Below the pieces are notes generated by a model. The model had not been told where the DNA came from and did not search any database. It saw only the letters and a list, made by a program, of their open reading frames with translations. Positions 10,650-21,900 of a stretch of 64,000 nt of DNA are shown here, one piece after another; the first letter of the stretch is position 1; the number at the start of each line of letters is the position of its first letter. The position numbers and the translations under genes are program-made. This stretch comes from Spirometra erinaceieuropaei (Eukaryota; Platyhelminthes; Cestoda; Diphyllobothriidea; Diphyllobothriidae): assembly GCA_902702965.1 (NCBI GenBank), contig CACRXP010000167.1, positions 174,652 to 238,651 of the forward strand, in the 5' to 3' direction.

Positions 10650-13190
10650 TGGCATTTATTTCGTCCACCGGTGTCGATTGATGCAGCGGTGGCCTGAAGT
10701 CTCCTGCAAGCAGTAGCAGTGCATCAGAAATGGTCTGCTGCTTCCTCGCAAACCCGGCAGTGCTCGATCAGGGGCCTTCAGCGCTTTTTTGCGCCATTGT
10801 GCATTCATCTCAAACAATACGCTTGCATTTCTGCAGTACGTTTCCCATGCCTGATGCTTTGGAAATGTTGCACGCGAGGGCTTTAATGATTTGCGCATTC
10901 GAGGGCAATTTCGAAGTTGTATGAACGGGTTTTCTGTCAGGTAGCAGAGTTGCAGCTATTCCGGGGCTGCAAGTGCTAGGGTTACGTCATTTATTGGATC
11001 GAATTGCCGTCAGAATCGGTAGTAACAGGAACGTTTTGCCAGTCCCTCCTGACGCATCTAGGAAGGAGTCTCCTCCAAGCCCGTAACTGACATTCCGCAG
11101 TATTTGATCGTAAATGTCATTCTGCTCCAGTCTTAGCTTGTGAATGTTTGATTGCAAACATGGCAGAAGTTGAACCTTGTTTCATTTTGCTCATGGCGCC
11201 CATCCACATCGAACGAAGCAGTAGCAGATTGGTTTTGCGGTAACATCCCCAGTTGATTAAGAACTTTGTTCGCGAATTCTGCGTACATATCCTCAATCAA
11301 TATTAACGACTCGCTGTAGATTCCTGCTGTGCATACCAAATTTGAATTTTCCTTGCATAGTTGACGGAGGGTATCTTCAGCCACGTGCAAGTTCTATTTC
11401 CCCGGTAAATCTGTTGGAGATGAGGAGAGAATGCGGTCAATATAACTACAAACAATGCATGAATTTAATGTGGATGGGACGTGTTGCAGGCGTCATTAAT
11501 ACATACGTCCCACTTTTGATCGTTCTCCAGTAACTGAGGAGTCTAAAATGCACTGCTGAAAGTGGCAGGCGTAGCGCCGTTGACAGATTTCAATTGCTGG
11601 AAAGACGTTGGACGTGGCACATTCATCAACACCATGCGAAGTAAGATTGGGATGCACAGTATGCAGTCTGCCTATCGCAGTTCCTCTGAGTATGCCGTGG
11701 TGTCCGTCCACTCGTTCTCCTCGTTTGCGTTGTTCGGATGATTTTCTACACACATTCCCTGTGTAATACGTAGGCACTTTCGAATGCGGCAGTGTTTTCG
11801 CAAACGTGTCACTGTGGCTTAACGTGGAGAATGCAGTTAATGTTGTTGCCGATGGACCTAAGGCAACCTGTTGCGCATTTGCATCGGTAAATTAAACGCA
11901 TTGCCCATTCTCTAACTGTACTGCAAGCGAACAACACCTGGACTTTGCTCATGGATGGGGAATGAAAGAATTCGCCACATGGATTTCTTTCCGTTGACGC
12001 ATCTTCCGGCCCAATACTGTGCGATTTCATTGTGTTGTATGTCCGCATCCCTTTATCTCCTTTTGTGTTGCAGGCCGAAAACGGCCATGTCGCTGCCCTT
12101 ATTCACGTACTTGCAAATTTACCTAATTCATTTCCCAAAATTGCAGTGTTCCACGTTTATGTGAGCTGCGTTTGCTTTTAAAAGCAAGAGCGAATACGCA
12201 ACAACCCAGCGGTTACCGAATTCTATATCACCCATTCGCATTTGTACGGTTGCCAATTTGCCGATGTCTTCCGCTGATCATTTTCGGTATAAGGGAATTC
12301 CGTCTATCATGCCGGGGAGGGAGGGGGTTGGAGAATTGGGATTCAGTGCATCCAAGGTCCATGTATCATATTCTTCACCACAACTTCGGGCAAATCATGG
12401 TCAACGTCGATATCAGGTAATTCGGCACATACTGCGTCGTCGATTTCGTTGAAAGCGATCTTGTTATAGGGCCAGATCAGGACATGTGTATGGGGCGGTC
12501 CCCTCTTTTGCCGTTCCGCCTAATACATCCAGCGGCGCACAGATCCAACCACCTCGTGTTTCACCATGAAGTTCATCAGCGATTGCAGTTTATTCCTGAA
12601 AACACGTGCTGTGATGTCATACCTATTTACCGTCGATAGCCCAGGAGGTAAGAGCTGATAAACATCCTCCAAGCTGGATTGCATGTGAATGTAATGAGTA
12701 GGTCTGGACGTGCGTACTGACAAGCGTACGCAATTGCACCTCGAGCGTACTCGAACATATGGCGTGGACTCTCTGTGTATATGGACGACAAAAGCGCTAC
12801 TCTTACAACGTTATCTGCATTACCGTCGTTTACAACTGCCTCATGCAAAGGAATGTATCCTTCAGAGCGCAGCTTGGTCTGATTTAAGCGAATGAAAGCA
12901 GGCGTTCACTTTCGATTTTTGCATACATATCCACAATGCAGTGATGAAGCAATTTACGGCATTTCAAAAGGGGATTAATTACATTCTGTCGTTTAATAAG
13001 TCGGTAGGAGTAGTGGTTCATTGCGCTGCATTTCATGTGCGTTACCTCGTCATTGACTGGATTTATCATCTTAACGTTGAAGTGATATCCATCAGTACCA
13101 TTCCGATAAGTAAATGGATGTTGCGTTGGAATCTGTCTCCAACTGCTGGTCTATATGGCATCACCTGACCCTAAAATCGTTAGTCTTCTA
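10650..13190 (-). mobile_element. Helitron, decayed Rep/helicase coding region
   Basis: Read on the minus strand, the typical Helitron order is present but broken by stops and frameshifts. AMNHYSYRLIKR...VDMYAKIESERL is at 12890-13050. SPRHMFEYARGAIAYACQYA...PDLLITFTCNP is at 12680-12790. The rolling-circle (HUH-type) histidine motif KRGPPHTHVLIW is at 12470-12515. YYTGN and LHTVHP are at 11640-11770, and LLENDQKWDVCINDA at 11500-11540. YSESLILIEDMYAEFANKVL is at 11240-11320. A PIF1-like Walker A (ASGGTGKTFLL) is at about 11030-11060 and a Walker B relative (DECTMAQK) at about 10790-10810. Rep nicks and joins the element ends and the helicase unwinds DNA during rolling-circle transposition, but this copy is inactive. 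I could not place its 5'-TC or 3'-CTRR termini with confidence. Confidence 0.85.
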
Positions 13191-13699
13191 ACGGTTGTTG
13201 GCGTACCGTCGTTTACAACAGCATCAGGCTGCGTAAATACTGAGCACGAAGTCGTGTTTGACGCTGGTCTGCTGTTCCTCGCTGGCGCCATTCGGCCACT
13301 CCGAGCTGGCTGTGTTCATCCTGTTGCCGAACGAAGCAGGCCTGAAGCTGCGGAACGCGGTAGCCGTGATCGCAACCGGGCTTCCGCAAACCGAGCTGCA
13401 CAATACTGAGCTGACATTGGGCGACAGCTCCATTATGTGGGGTGGGACAATTGTAAGTGGTGTCCAAGTGCTGTGTTTTTTTTGCCCCACGGGTGGTTTA
13501 CTCTGGCGGCCCATATTGCATCGGCCCAGAAAGGGTGGAGGGCCTGCTCAAGTGCCTGCAGGGTGTGTGGTGGGGTGGGCGTGGCTGTGGGGCGGAGCAT
13601 GTGCGTTTGAGCGAATGTCGGGTAAGTGGCCACAGTCTGGGCGCACTGTGTGTCCGCGCAAATGTGGGTCAAGTGGCCGCAGCAGGTGGCGTTGTTAGT

Positions 13700-14250
13700 T
13701 GCGTCAATCCGTCCCGATTGGCTCTCGTCTCTTCCATTTCTCCTTGAGACTTTTGTACGCGGCGTCCAACTCGATATGACGGTTGATGCACGATTCATCC
13801 GAGTGCATGGCCTCAAGGAACTCTCGGCCTTTCTGGAAGTGGCAGGCACCGACAATCCGTGTTCTGTCCCAAGCAAACGTATGCTCCGTGTCCAGGGTAT
13901 GCATGGCTACTTGAGATAGGAGGTCTCGCCTCTTTACTGCAAGTTGGTGTTCGTGAATGCGTGTAGAGGCGGATTTTCCTGTTTGACCACAATAAACTGC
14001 ATCACAGGCCTCACATGGGATCTTGTAGACGACTTCCTTTCTATCCAAATAGCCGACCCCATCCTTAGCGTATACTATCCGAGTACATAGTGTTGTCGTT
14101 GGTCTGTGTGCCACCAGAATTTTATGCCTCTTTAGGTGCCTTTCCACGAGTTCAGACACGTTTTTGATGTAAGGGAGGGTTCGCCATGTATTTAGCTTGG
14201 GTGCCTGACTGGAAGTGCTTTGTTCCCTTTCCTTTGACTCTTTCTGTCTC
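13700..14250 (-). mobile_element. Penelope-like element, left arm of a head-to-head pair (GIY-YIG intact)
   Basis: An uninterrupted minus-strand frame encodes KLNTWRTLPYIKNVSELVE, HRPTTTLCTR, then the GIY-YIG nuclease VVYKIPCEACDAVYCGQTGK with the downstream HEHQLAVKRRD and FLEAMHSDESCINRHIEL blocks and a terminal KWKRREPIGTD. The reverse transcriptase upstream is missing. The GC-rich 13240-13700 stretch on its 3' side may be its tail. The adjacent plus-strand copy repeats the nuclease in inverted orientation. Confidence 0.8.
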
Positions 14251-14254
14251 ATGC

Positions 14255-14640
14255 ATCGTCTACAAGATTCCATGTGAGGCCTGTGATGCAGTTTATTGTG
14301 GTCAAACAGGAAAATCCGCTTCTACACGCATTCACGAACACCAACTTGCAGTAAAGAGGCGAGACCTCCTGTCTCAAGTAGCCATGCATACCCTGGATAC
14401 GGAGCATAAGTTTGCTTGGGACAGAACACGGATTGTCGGTGCCTGCCACTTCCAGAAAGGCCGAGAGTTCCTTGAGGCCATGCACTCGGATGAATCGTGC
14501 ATCAACCGTCATATCGAGTTGGACGCCGCGTAGTTCAAAACGTCGCTCATTAAGGGAGAAATTCCTGAGTCGGTGAGGCTATTCACGTCATAGTGGAGAG
14601 ATGGGAGAAGCGAACCGCGATTTTATACGGTCCGTTTAGA
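14255..14640 (+). mobile_element. Penelope-like element, right arm of the head-to-head pair
   Basis: The plus strand repeats the nuclease coding sequence of the left arm almost without change (only one residue differs over about 90), starting at IVYKIPCEACDAVYC and ending HIELDAA before a stop. After a ~65 bp interruption, a diverged EKWEKR piece follows. The truncated 5' end of this arm falls exactly at the GIY-YIG domain boundary. The two arms form a hairpin-capable palindrome with a very short spacer. Confidence 0.8.
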
Positions 14641-15469
14641 TATGAAGTGATGAGGGAGCCGGGAGGATCATCGATGACCCTTCCTAGCTGGCCGAACAAA
14701 CAGCCAACAAGACGTTGTAATGGAGAAGCCCGCTGTGATAATCGATTGGTCGCTTACATTCTAGAGGAGGAGGAAACGTTAAGAACCGCGAAAATCAATG
14801 TCAGTGTATTTGACATCAAAATTAAAACATTGAGTTGCACAAAGTTAAATGAAATATGTTATTTGAGTTACTAAATCATGTAATGCCTACCCCTGAATTC
14901 CAAGGGAACCGTTTTCAAAGTCAGTGGTTGAGTATTTTTAATGAAACAGGCAACGGTATTTTAGTGCTTTCCAGCGTAAGACACTTGCATACGTAAGATT
15001 AACTGAAATACGGACAATTTTGTGTCAATCTTAGTGTCGGTGCAAGCTTATTTCAAAAGAATGCAATATGAAGGTAAAAAATGTGCGTTTAAGCGCAGAG
15101 CAAAGAGCCGGCGAAACCACCACAGAAGAATTACGAGTAATGTGAGGCCGAGTTATCGGAGTGAGAGCGTCAGTGAGCCAAAGATTGGGGCTGACGTTAA
15201 TGTGAGACAGAAAGCAAAGGCTCGCTTCGAATCCCTTGATTCATAAAAGTTTAGTGTTTGCCAAATGACATCTCTCAGCATAAAAAATACCGGATCCAGC
15301 TGTAGAGAAGAGACTCTGAGCTAAAACTCTCTGTATATTTTCGATTTTATTACGGTCACATACATTCATTAGACTAGAGATGGGGCAATAATATTCAAAA
15401 ATAGGAAGGACAGATACGTATTGAAGTCTTCGCTTCTTTTCCGGAATGAAAAATTACGTGATATGAGAT

Positions 15470-15815
15470 AGCTCGGCATACCATACGTGACGGCCCAGGT
15501 ACTACCCAAAAGTCCAAACACGTGTTTTGCCTATGTTTTTCCGGTACATGGCATAGCTACAAGGAATTCGGCTCATCAGTGGGTCCCCCGGCGTTCCCTC
15601 TGTGAATTCTGGTAAAAATTCCCATTCTGAAATTGCAAATTTTTAATTTCCTCAGAAATTAATCGCAGTATGCATTACTGGCTGCTAGTTGGCAATTTAT
15701 GATTGCTACGCGATCATTTCGCGTTGGCTGATTGACGTTGGCCCAAATTTTCATATCAAAATCCAGTCTTAGCCTATGACTCTCAAATAGACTGATTTAC
15801 TCCAAGTTAGCGATT
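15470..15815. repeat. SINE-like repeat family J inserted in LINE-B
   Basis: The LINE-B copy at 24590-25524 is continuous where this one is broken between about 15465 and 15820. The extra sequence shares TCAGTGGGTCC..., GTTCCCTCTGTG, TTTCCTCA(G/A)AAATTAAT and ACTCCAAGTTAGC with 63640-63990. The other copy contains a tRNA B-box-like GGTTCGACCC. Confidence 0.55.
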
Positions 15816-16134
15816 AAGTTTTGAGGAAATTAAAAGAGCTGAAATATTTAATTTCAACCCATATATCTGCTCAGTCTTTGCAGAGATTCGATCTGCATGA
15901 GGGGATAAAAGAAGCTTACTTGTATAACTTGGGCCTAGATTCTCTACGATGGGACATTTTAAAAGTGGGTTAGTTTGAGCAATTATGTGGCCGGGAAGCT
16001 TGGTAGGACCAAAAGACATGAAACTGAACTTGGACGAAGAAACCCCATCTGCCACGTAGAACTCCATTTTCACAAGCATAGTATATCGGAATTAATTATT
16101 TCAACGCCAACATTTGCGTAATAGTTAGAGTACG

Positions 16135-16205
16135 AATAAACGCTGTGCGGGCGCTCGTTGGGCTTGAGCGAGAGCCCGTAAGGCACAATGGGACAAGTGA
16201 CTTTC
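16135..16205. repeat. Fragment of SINE family A inside LINE-B
   Basis: The hyphenated palindrome GGGCTTGAGCGAGAGCCC with GTAAGGCACAATG matches the SINE body at 36155-36185 and 56436-56465. It interrupts the LINE-B reverse transcriptase just after its degenerate YADD region. Confidence 0.55.
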
Positions 16206-16699
16206 ATACACCCCCATCAAGTTATCGGCGCAAATATGCAGTTGCAAATTTTTGTTTTTTGTCGAAATATCATCGATTTAAAGAAGGAAGAATAGCGGAC
16301 CATTAAGAGTGCCCTGAAGTACGTGGCTCATGATCGAGTGAGTCATCGTCTAGTTCTCATCAACCATTACTTCCTGATAGTAATTAGATAAGTAGGACCC
16401 GGTAGAGTCGACGGGAAGGGGCCAGAGGCCAAGGGCTTACGGTTTTACTAAAAGACGTTTATGTGACACCTTGTTAAAAGTATTACTAAGATCAGAGTAG
16501 ATAACTACCATTGACCGCTGTTCACCACGAAGACCAGTGATCAGATTAATAAAAGGCTAAGAGGCAATTTTTATGGAACTTCTCGGTAAAAATCCGTGCT
16601 GATTAGGGCTCAGAAGCTGAATAAATGAACACATGTAAAGAATTTCATTGAAAATTACGTCTTTAAGATGTTTCGATAGAGACAGAGTTTTACGCATAC

Positions 16700-18530
16700 T
16701 GTCAGAAAACATAGCTTCTTTGCAGTCCAAATCACTTGCGCAAACGTCCATGTATATGGGAAACAAAACGCCTCCCAGTACTGAATCTTGGGAAATACCG
16801 CTTTTGACCATAGCAGGATCTGATGTTAGTTGACCACTGCACACAACCTGGTGCCAACCCATAAGGAAGTTTTCGATTTATTTGAGGATGTCACTTACTC
16901 ATTCAATCCGACATAACAGTCTCTGGTTTGACACAGTGTCGAGCGCCTTTCAGATGTCAGTAAAAGCGACGTGCGCAGTGCGCATGTCGCCGAGAGCCTG
17001 GGTCTACCTCTGGAGAGATTGCGATGGATGTGTTGTATAGAATCTTCTTTTTCGGAACCCGTGTTGTTAGTCCAATAATAAGTTGTAAATTTCCAGGAAT
17101 TGCTCCAGTTCTTTCGACAATATCCTCTGCATAACTTTGCTAAGAAAGCTTGTTGTGTTTATTGGTACGTAATTTGCCTTCCAGGCCCTGCTACGACCTT
17201 CGTATAGTTGGATTATGCAGTGCGTGACCTATCTCATGAAATGTTGGCTGAAATTCTGAAATGCGTTTTCGATTAGGAAGGATTACTTGGTCGCGGTTGT
17301 GATACTGATTATCTTAAGGCATACTCTTATAACAATTTGGACTCGGCAGGATGTCGACTTTTAAATGCCCTTCTGTTCAATCTCCTGTAGATAGCGTGCT
17401 CGGTAAAAATGACTACTTAAGTAGCATGCATTTTTCTCATTGATTTTCAATGGTCTTGGAAATTCAAATATATTTTATAGAAACCACAAACAAAAATATG
17501 CTTTTTTTCAGTCAGTCAATAGAGAATCAACTTTTATTTATATTTTATGCTTAAAGAAGAAGTGTAATTAGGTTTTAAAAAAGTTTTCAAATTGCCGAAA
17601 AATTTGGAGTCTGATCATTTGTGGCATTAGCGCATAGTGATTGCACTCTACAAGGTGCATGCGTTCCGCGTAAAGAAAATCTCCTATTTTTCCATGTCAT
17701 TAAAGAGATTTCATACAGGGTCCATAAAATTTTGCAATGGATGTGCACCATGTTGTACATTTCATGAGGAGCAGTGGTAAACGGCCAGGTAAGATGCTAT
17801 GTGAATGGACATATCGCGGTCTTAAAAAGTCTCATAATTAGAAACTTTTTTAAAACCTAATTATACTCCTTCCTTAAGTATAAAATATAAAGAAGACGTG
17901 ATTCTCTATTGATTGACTAAAAGAAAGCATTTTTTGTTTATGGTTTCTATAAAATATATTTGAATTTCCAAGACCATTGAAAATCAATGAGAAAAATGCA
18001 TGCTACTTAAGTAGTCATTTTTACCGAGCACTCTTTCTACAAGAGACTGAAAAGAAGTGCATTTAAAAGCCGCCATCTTGCCGAGTCTAAGATGTTATAA
18101 GAGTTTGCCTTAAGGTAATCAGTATCACAACCGCGACCAAGTAATCCTTCCTAATCGAAAACGCATTTCGGAATTTCAGCCAACATTTCATGAGATAGGT
18201 CACGCAATGTACGTCCCGGCTTCCAATCAATAGGAAGGGCTCCAGTGTAAAATGACGCATGAATGAGCATCAACAAACATATATAAAGCTCAGTGGCAAG
18301 ATCTTTGTGAAGATTTAGTGGAATCTGGCCTGGTCCTGGGGTCTTTGCCTCGTCTAATGTCTATAATTCTCTTCAGATGCGATATTCTGAAGAGCGTAAA
18401 TCGCATATGCTTGTAGCCTACGGTTCTTCTGTAGAGAAAGGAAAAAAACGTGCCTCGTTTTTTCGACCGAAAGATACGCAGCTTTATCCCTGCCAACAGC
18501 AATCTCATTGACAACGGTAAGGTTTATTAA
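16700..18530 (-). mobile_element. Non-LTR retrotransposon, family LINE-D, split by a palindromic element
   Basis: Before the insertion (18210-18370) the minus strand reads EAKTPGPGQIPLNLHKDL and TGALPIDWKPGR. After it (17215 downward) the same protein continues IIQLYEGRSRAWKANYVPI, TSFLSKVMQRILSKELEQFL, QHGFRKRRF, HVAFTDI, then WHQVVCSGQL and SGISQDSVLGGVLFPIYM down to about 16710. This is the canonical RT motif series of CR1/Jockey-like elements. It carries several stop codons. The sequence stops at AMFSD, where LINE-B begins. Confidence 0.7.
17216..18209. mobile_element. Palindromic element, copy 1 (about 994 bp)
   Basis: The left half is repeated in inverted orientation in the right half over nearly 400 bp per arm, around a unique core of about 200 bp. 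The outer arms read CAGTGCGTGACCTATCTCAT... and its complement ...GGTCACGCAATG. Both arms contain the perfect palindrome CTACTTAAGTAG (17413-17424 and 18003-18014). TA flanks both ends (17214-17215 and 18210-18211). Removing the element and one TA rejoins the LINE-D reading frame (...GGA CGT ATA ATC CAA...). No protein is encoded. TA target duplication and CAGT ends resemble Tc1/mariner-type insertions, so a non-autonomous DNA transposon is likely. Confidence 0.85.
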
Positions 18531-18539
18531 GGGCATGTG

Positions 18540-20980
18540 ATGTCAGTTCCTTGTAGCTGTTCTGAGGCAGTCGTAGAGCAACTTCTTGTTCTGCGTTGTT
18601 TTCTGTAACAAACCCTTCTCGAATTGCTGAGCCGTTTCGTAATCGGTCGGGCTTGGTCCTGCAACTGTAGTTTCAAAAGGAAAACCAGCGGCACCTGTAA
18701 AACGGGAATGGCGGTAGTAGGGGCCTAGCGGATGTGGCCTTAGGGAAGGCCACTTGGGAGGTGAAAGAACGGCAAGGCACACATAACAACAAATGGCTAA
18801 GTAAATTGCCAACGGAATGGAGATTACATAAGTCGGGGGGATTTTTGATGTAACAGATAGGAACTTTGGGGTGATAGAAGTACGTGAGAATGTAAAGTTA
18901 GTGGTAGAGGGGGGCTGGGGGATTGCACAGTCTCTGGATTTGTAAAGCGATTATGAGCAAGCCTGGTGTGATAGAGTTTTTAATTATCTTATTTGCAGAC
19001 TGCGGACAAGGAAACCACGAAGAAAAGTAAAGCTACAAGTGAAAAGGCCTACAGGATTTACCAAAGGACAAGGGACAATCAACTTACATCAACTAGTTCA
19101 GTGCCTGTACGAAAAAGGACTGCTCACGCCGAGGGTAGTATGTCGATATCGCCGGCCAATGACTCTGCAAGTATCACGGCAGCGTATAAATTGGCATGTG
19201 TTTACGCAAGCTAACATACTCAAGTATTTCTAGTTTAAATGCGATTGATGCAAAACGAAGAAGGCACTCAGGACGGGATCGGTGTTTGACAAAGGCAGGC
19301 TTTCATTACCGAAGGCAACGAAAACCTGCCTTGCTTTCCTCGAAGAAATGAGGGTAAAAGGATGTGCGACATCAAAGGGCATAAACTGGACCACTGCGGT
19401 GGAATGTATAGAATTTAGCGAGGTGTCTACCCGAAAGCCCTCTAGAAGGAGGTTTAGCAAACTGGAGTGCCGGACGTCGAAATTCAAATAAACCAAACAA
19501 TGATAAGCAGACGGAAATACTATGCAAGTAGGAGAAAGTAGCAGCGCTGAATTTTAGGCATGTACGATATGACACTAGAAAAAGCGCTCCTTTAACAGGT
19601 TAATGGTCGACGTTTGAGTGCCCTCAAGGCAGTCATAATGAGATGGTTTGCTGCGGGCAGCCTCAGAGCAGATGTTCTCTGGAGGGCGTATACACACCTT
19701 TAACCGACATGGTCTTTCCCATCCTCGACATACATGGCATAGTAGTCGGGTTTATTAGATGGCTCACTAACAATGTGGATTAATTTGCGATGTTTTATCA
19801 TTATATCCGTCTAAATATGAAATGCATAAATTCTTGACTTTCAATATTACAGCATAATAAATCGCAAGAAAGGTTTGATTTAACAGTTTTTTTTGTCAGA
19901 ATGGTATTACCGACGAAAACATGTCCCCTCCCGTCCCCAACCTACATTAGTTACGGTTCCACCAATATAGACCTCGTTTAGTTGCCTTGAGGAAATTGAT
20001 TTTGTAGGAGTAAACGTGTGTGAGCTATTAACAGAAAAATGAATTACATGCAGTGTAACTCATCCAAAACAAGTTAAGGAAAGTAAGTGAACAGTCGGAC
20101 AGATAATCTCCTTATTATAATGCCATTGATGGATTAGGTGCTCAAGGTCAATTGAGAAGGAACGATACAAAACCGTTCGACTAACGGTAAAATGTTTGAT
20201 CCAGGCACTCCAATGAAGCATATTAAGCAATTAAGTACAGGTATGTAGTTGGGTATTTGTACTAGTGAAAATGTCATTAATAATGGTTCTACGCACCAAC
20301 CGGTCATTAGGTTGTCTTTTATTTCACCATACAACCAGGAGCTTACCGATCTCGCGTGTAGAGTGCTATCCAAACAGAATAGGGCTTCTGTATATTGATA
20401 GTCCGTGTGGAGAATGTCAATAAAAGCTTACTCACTCCCCCAGTACGTAAACGTAGCCTAAGGGGAAACTGGGAGCCGCACAGAAGAACAATGGCTAAAA
20501 TGAACCAGAGCAACAGGCATGAAATGAAACAATGGTCGGCCTGTATGGTAGATGCTCTGTCAGTAAGCAGTGACAAGAACAATCAGATAGAACAGCAGTA
20601 TGGCTAAATTACTCACATATTCTGTCGTTCTCCAGATCATCCTGACTACGCAAGAATTATCAAAGCCCATATATCATCATTATACCCCTGCAGGACATCG
20701 CCTGCCAGTTAGTTAGATATCACATGCAACCCACCGCTATGAGGTTCGTACGACTGACTGGAAATTCATGTTTCATGGGAACGCAGCACTGACGCAAATT
20801 CAGGCAAACACTATGGCGAAACTACTTTAACTTTTTCTGCATATTATAGGGTGGACGATTGGATCAGTAAGCAAGGCCGGCATAGGCCAGCATGCGCAAC
20901 GGATTTCAGAGCATATTTGCATGAAAACTTACATATGGTCGCCGAGACTTATTAAGTACCGTCAGGGAAAAAAGATCATT
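18540..20980. other. No supported gene
   Basis: Short frames occur on both strands but none shows a recognisable domain, signal peptide or splice-compatible exon pair. TTGTCAGAATGGTATTACCGAC at about 19893-19915 recalls the SINE family A body. Confidence 0.4.
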
Positions 20981-20984
20981 ACTC

Positions 20985-21900
20985 GTCTCTTGGCTGAGCG
21001 ATTATTTTAGCTTCCGCGCCCAATTTGTCCAATCTGGCAAGCGGAAATCTTCGACCCTTCCCAATGACTGCGGTGTTCTTCAAGGTTCCATTCGATCCCC
21101 TCACCTTTTCTCCCTCCACACTGATGATCTCAGGTCCCCTAATGACTGTCTTCTGGTCAAGTATGCTGACGATGTGGTTGTTGGACACCCTCTCAAAAGT
21201 CAGACACACCTCCGGTCTCTAAAGGATGGCCTAAACCATGTCCTAGCGTGGTCGGAGGAAAATGGTCTCCTAATTAACAACCAAAAATCCGTTCAGTGTA
21301 TTTTTCGACTGCGGCCCTCTCCTAACCCTGATTCCTCTGACATTCTTCCTAATGAGGTATCCTCTTTCAGGTATCTCGGCGTTACTTTGTCCTCAAATCT
21401 TTCTTTTTCCCTCCATATTGAGTCCCTATTTATTAAAGTTCGTAAACTCCTTTACTACATTCGTCGTTTGCGTTCCTACTACACACCTCAACCCTTAGTC
21501 TGGTGATTCATTGATGCCTGCATTCTTCCTCTTATCCTATACTGTTATCCTGTTGTTTTTTTTGCTAAGTTACAAAAGGATCTTTTAATTTTGCAACGAA
21601 TCCTCCGTATGCTCTCTTCTGCTGCTGGCGTTTCTTATATTTTTTTAGTTGACACAATCTTACAACGACACTTCAATGCGGTCAAGCAATTTGCTGGTCG
21701 AATTCTAGATGACGTTGCCCATCCCCTACATTCCGATCTTATGGCTGCCAAGTCTTCCCGCCCGATGCGCCGCAACTTCCGTCTTATGCCCTGTCGCACA
21801 TCGGCTTATCGAGCCTCTGTATTACCATTCCTAGCGCGCTATCTTACGTGCGAAGAGACAGAAATACAGAAGCTCACACTTGAACTATCCCCATAATAAT
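20985..21900 (+). mobile_element. Non-LTR retrotransposon fragment, family LINE-C
   Basis: The plus strand encodes RT motifs 4-7: NDCGVLQGSIRSPHLFSLHT, DDLRSPNDCLLVKYADDVVV (catalytic YADD box), HPLKSQTHLRSLKDGLNHVL, WSEENGLLINNQKSVQCIF and SFRYLGVTLSSNLSFSLHIE. It continues after a stop at 21505 with ILRMLSSAAGV and ends near FLARYLTCEETE at 21870. The copy is 5' truncated and contains at least one stop. It differs from the other three LINE families here. Confidence 0.8.

Larger units (their letters stand above)
14930..16695 (-). mobile_element. Non-LTR retrotransposon, family LINE-B, 5'-truncated copy
   Basis: Minus-strand reading gives RT segments in order: TLSLSKHLKDVIFNEIL (16690), IQLLSPNQHGFLP, VVIYSDLSNTFNKVSHKRLL (16480), SIMSHVLQGTLNGPLFFLL with a degenerate ICADNLM (about 16330-16210). 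After two insertions come FMSFGPTKLPG, TNPLLKCPIVENLG and LSPHADRISAKTEQIYG (15830-16030). Stops are frequent. The 3' part (14930-15440) aligns base by base with 24590-25090, so both belong to one family. The copy abuts a different LINE at 16695-16700, and is probably inserted in it. Confidence 0.7.

Noticed and set aside
13258..13747. Overlapping GC-rich frames of 96-147 codons
   Set aside because: Low-complexity GC-rich DNA opens all frames. It is more likely a Penelope tail or an unidentified repeat.
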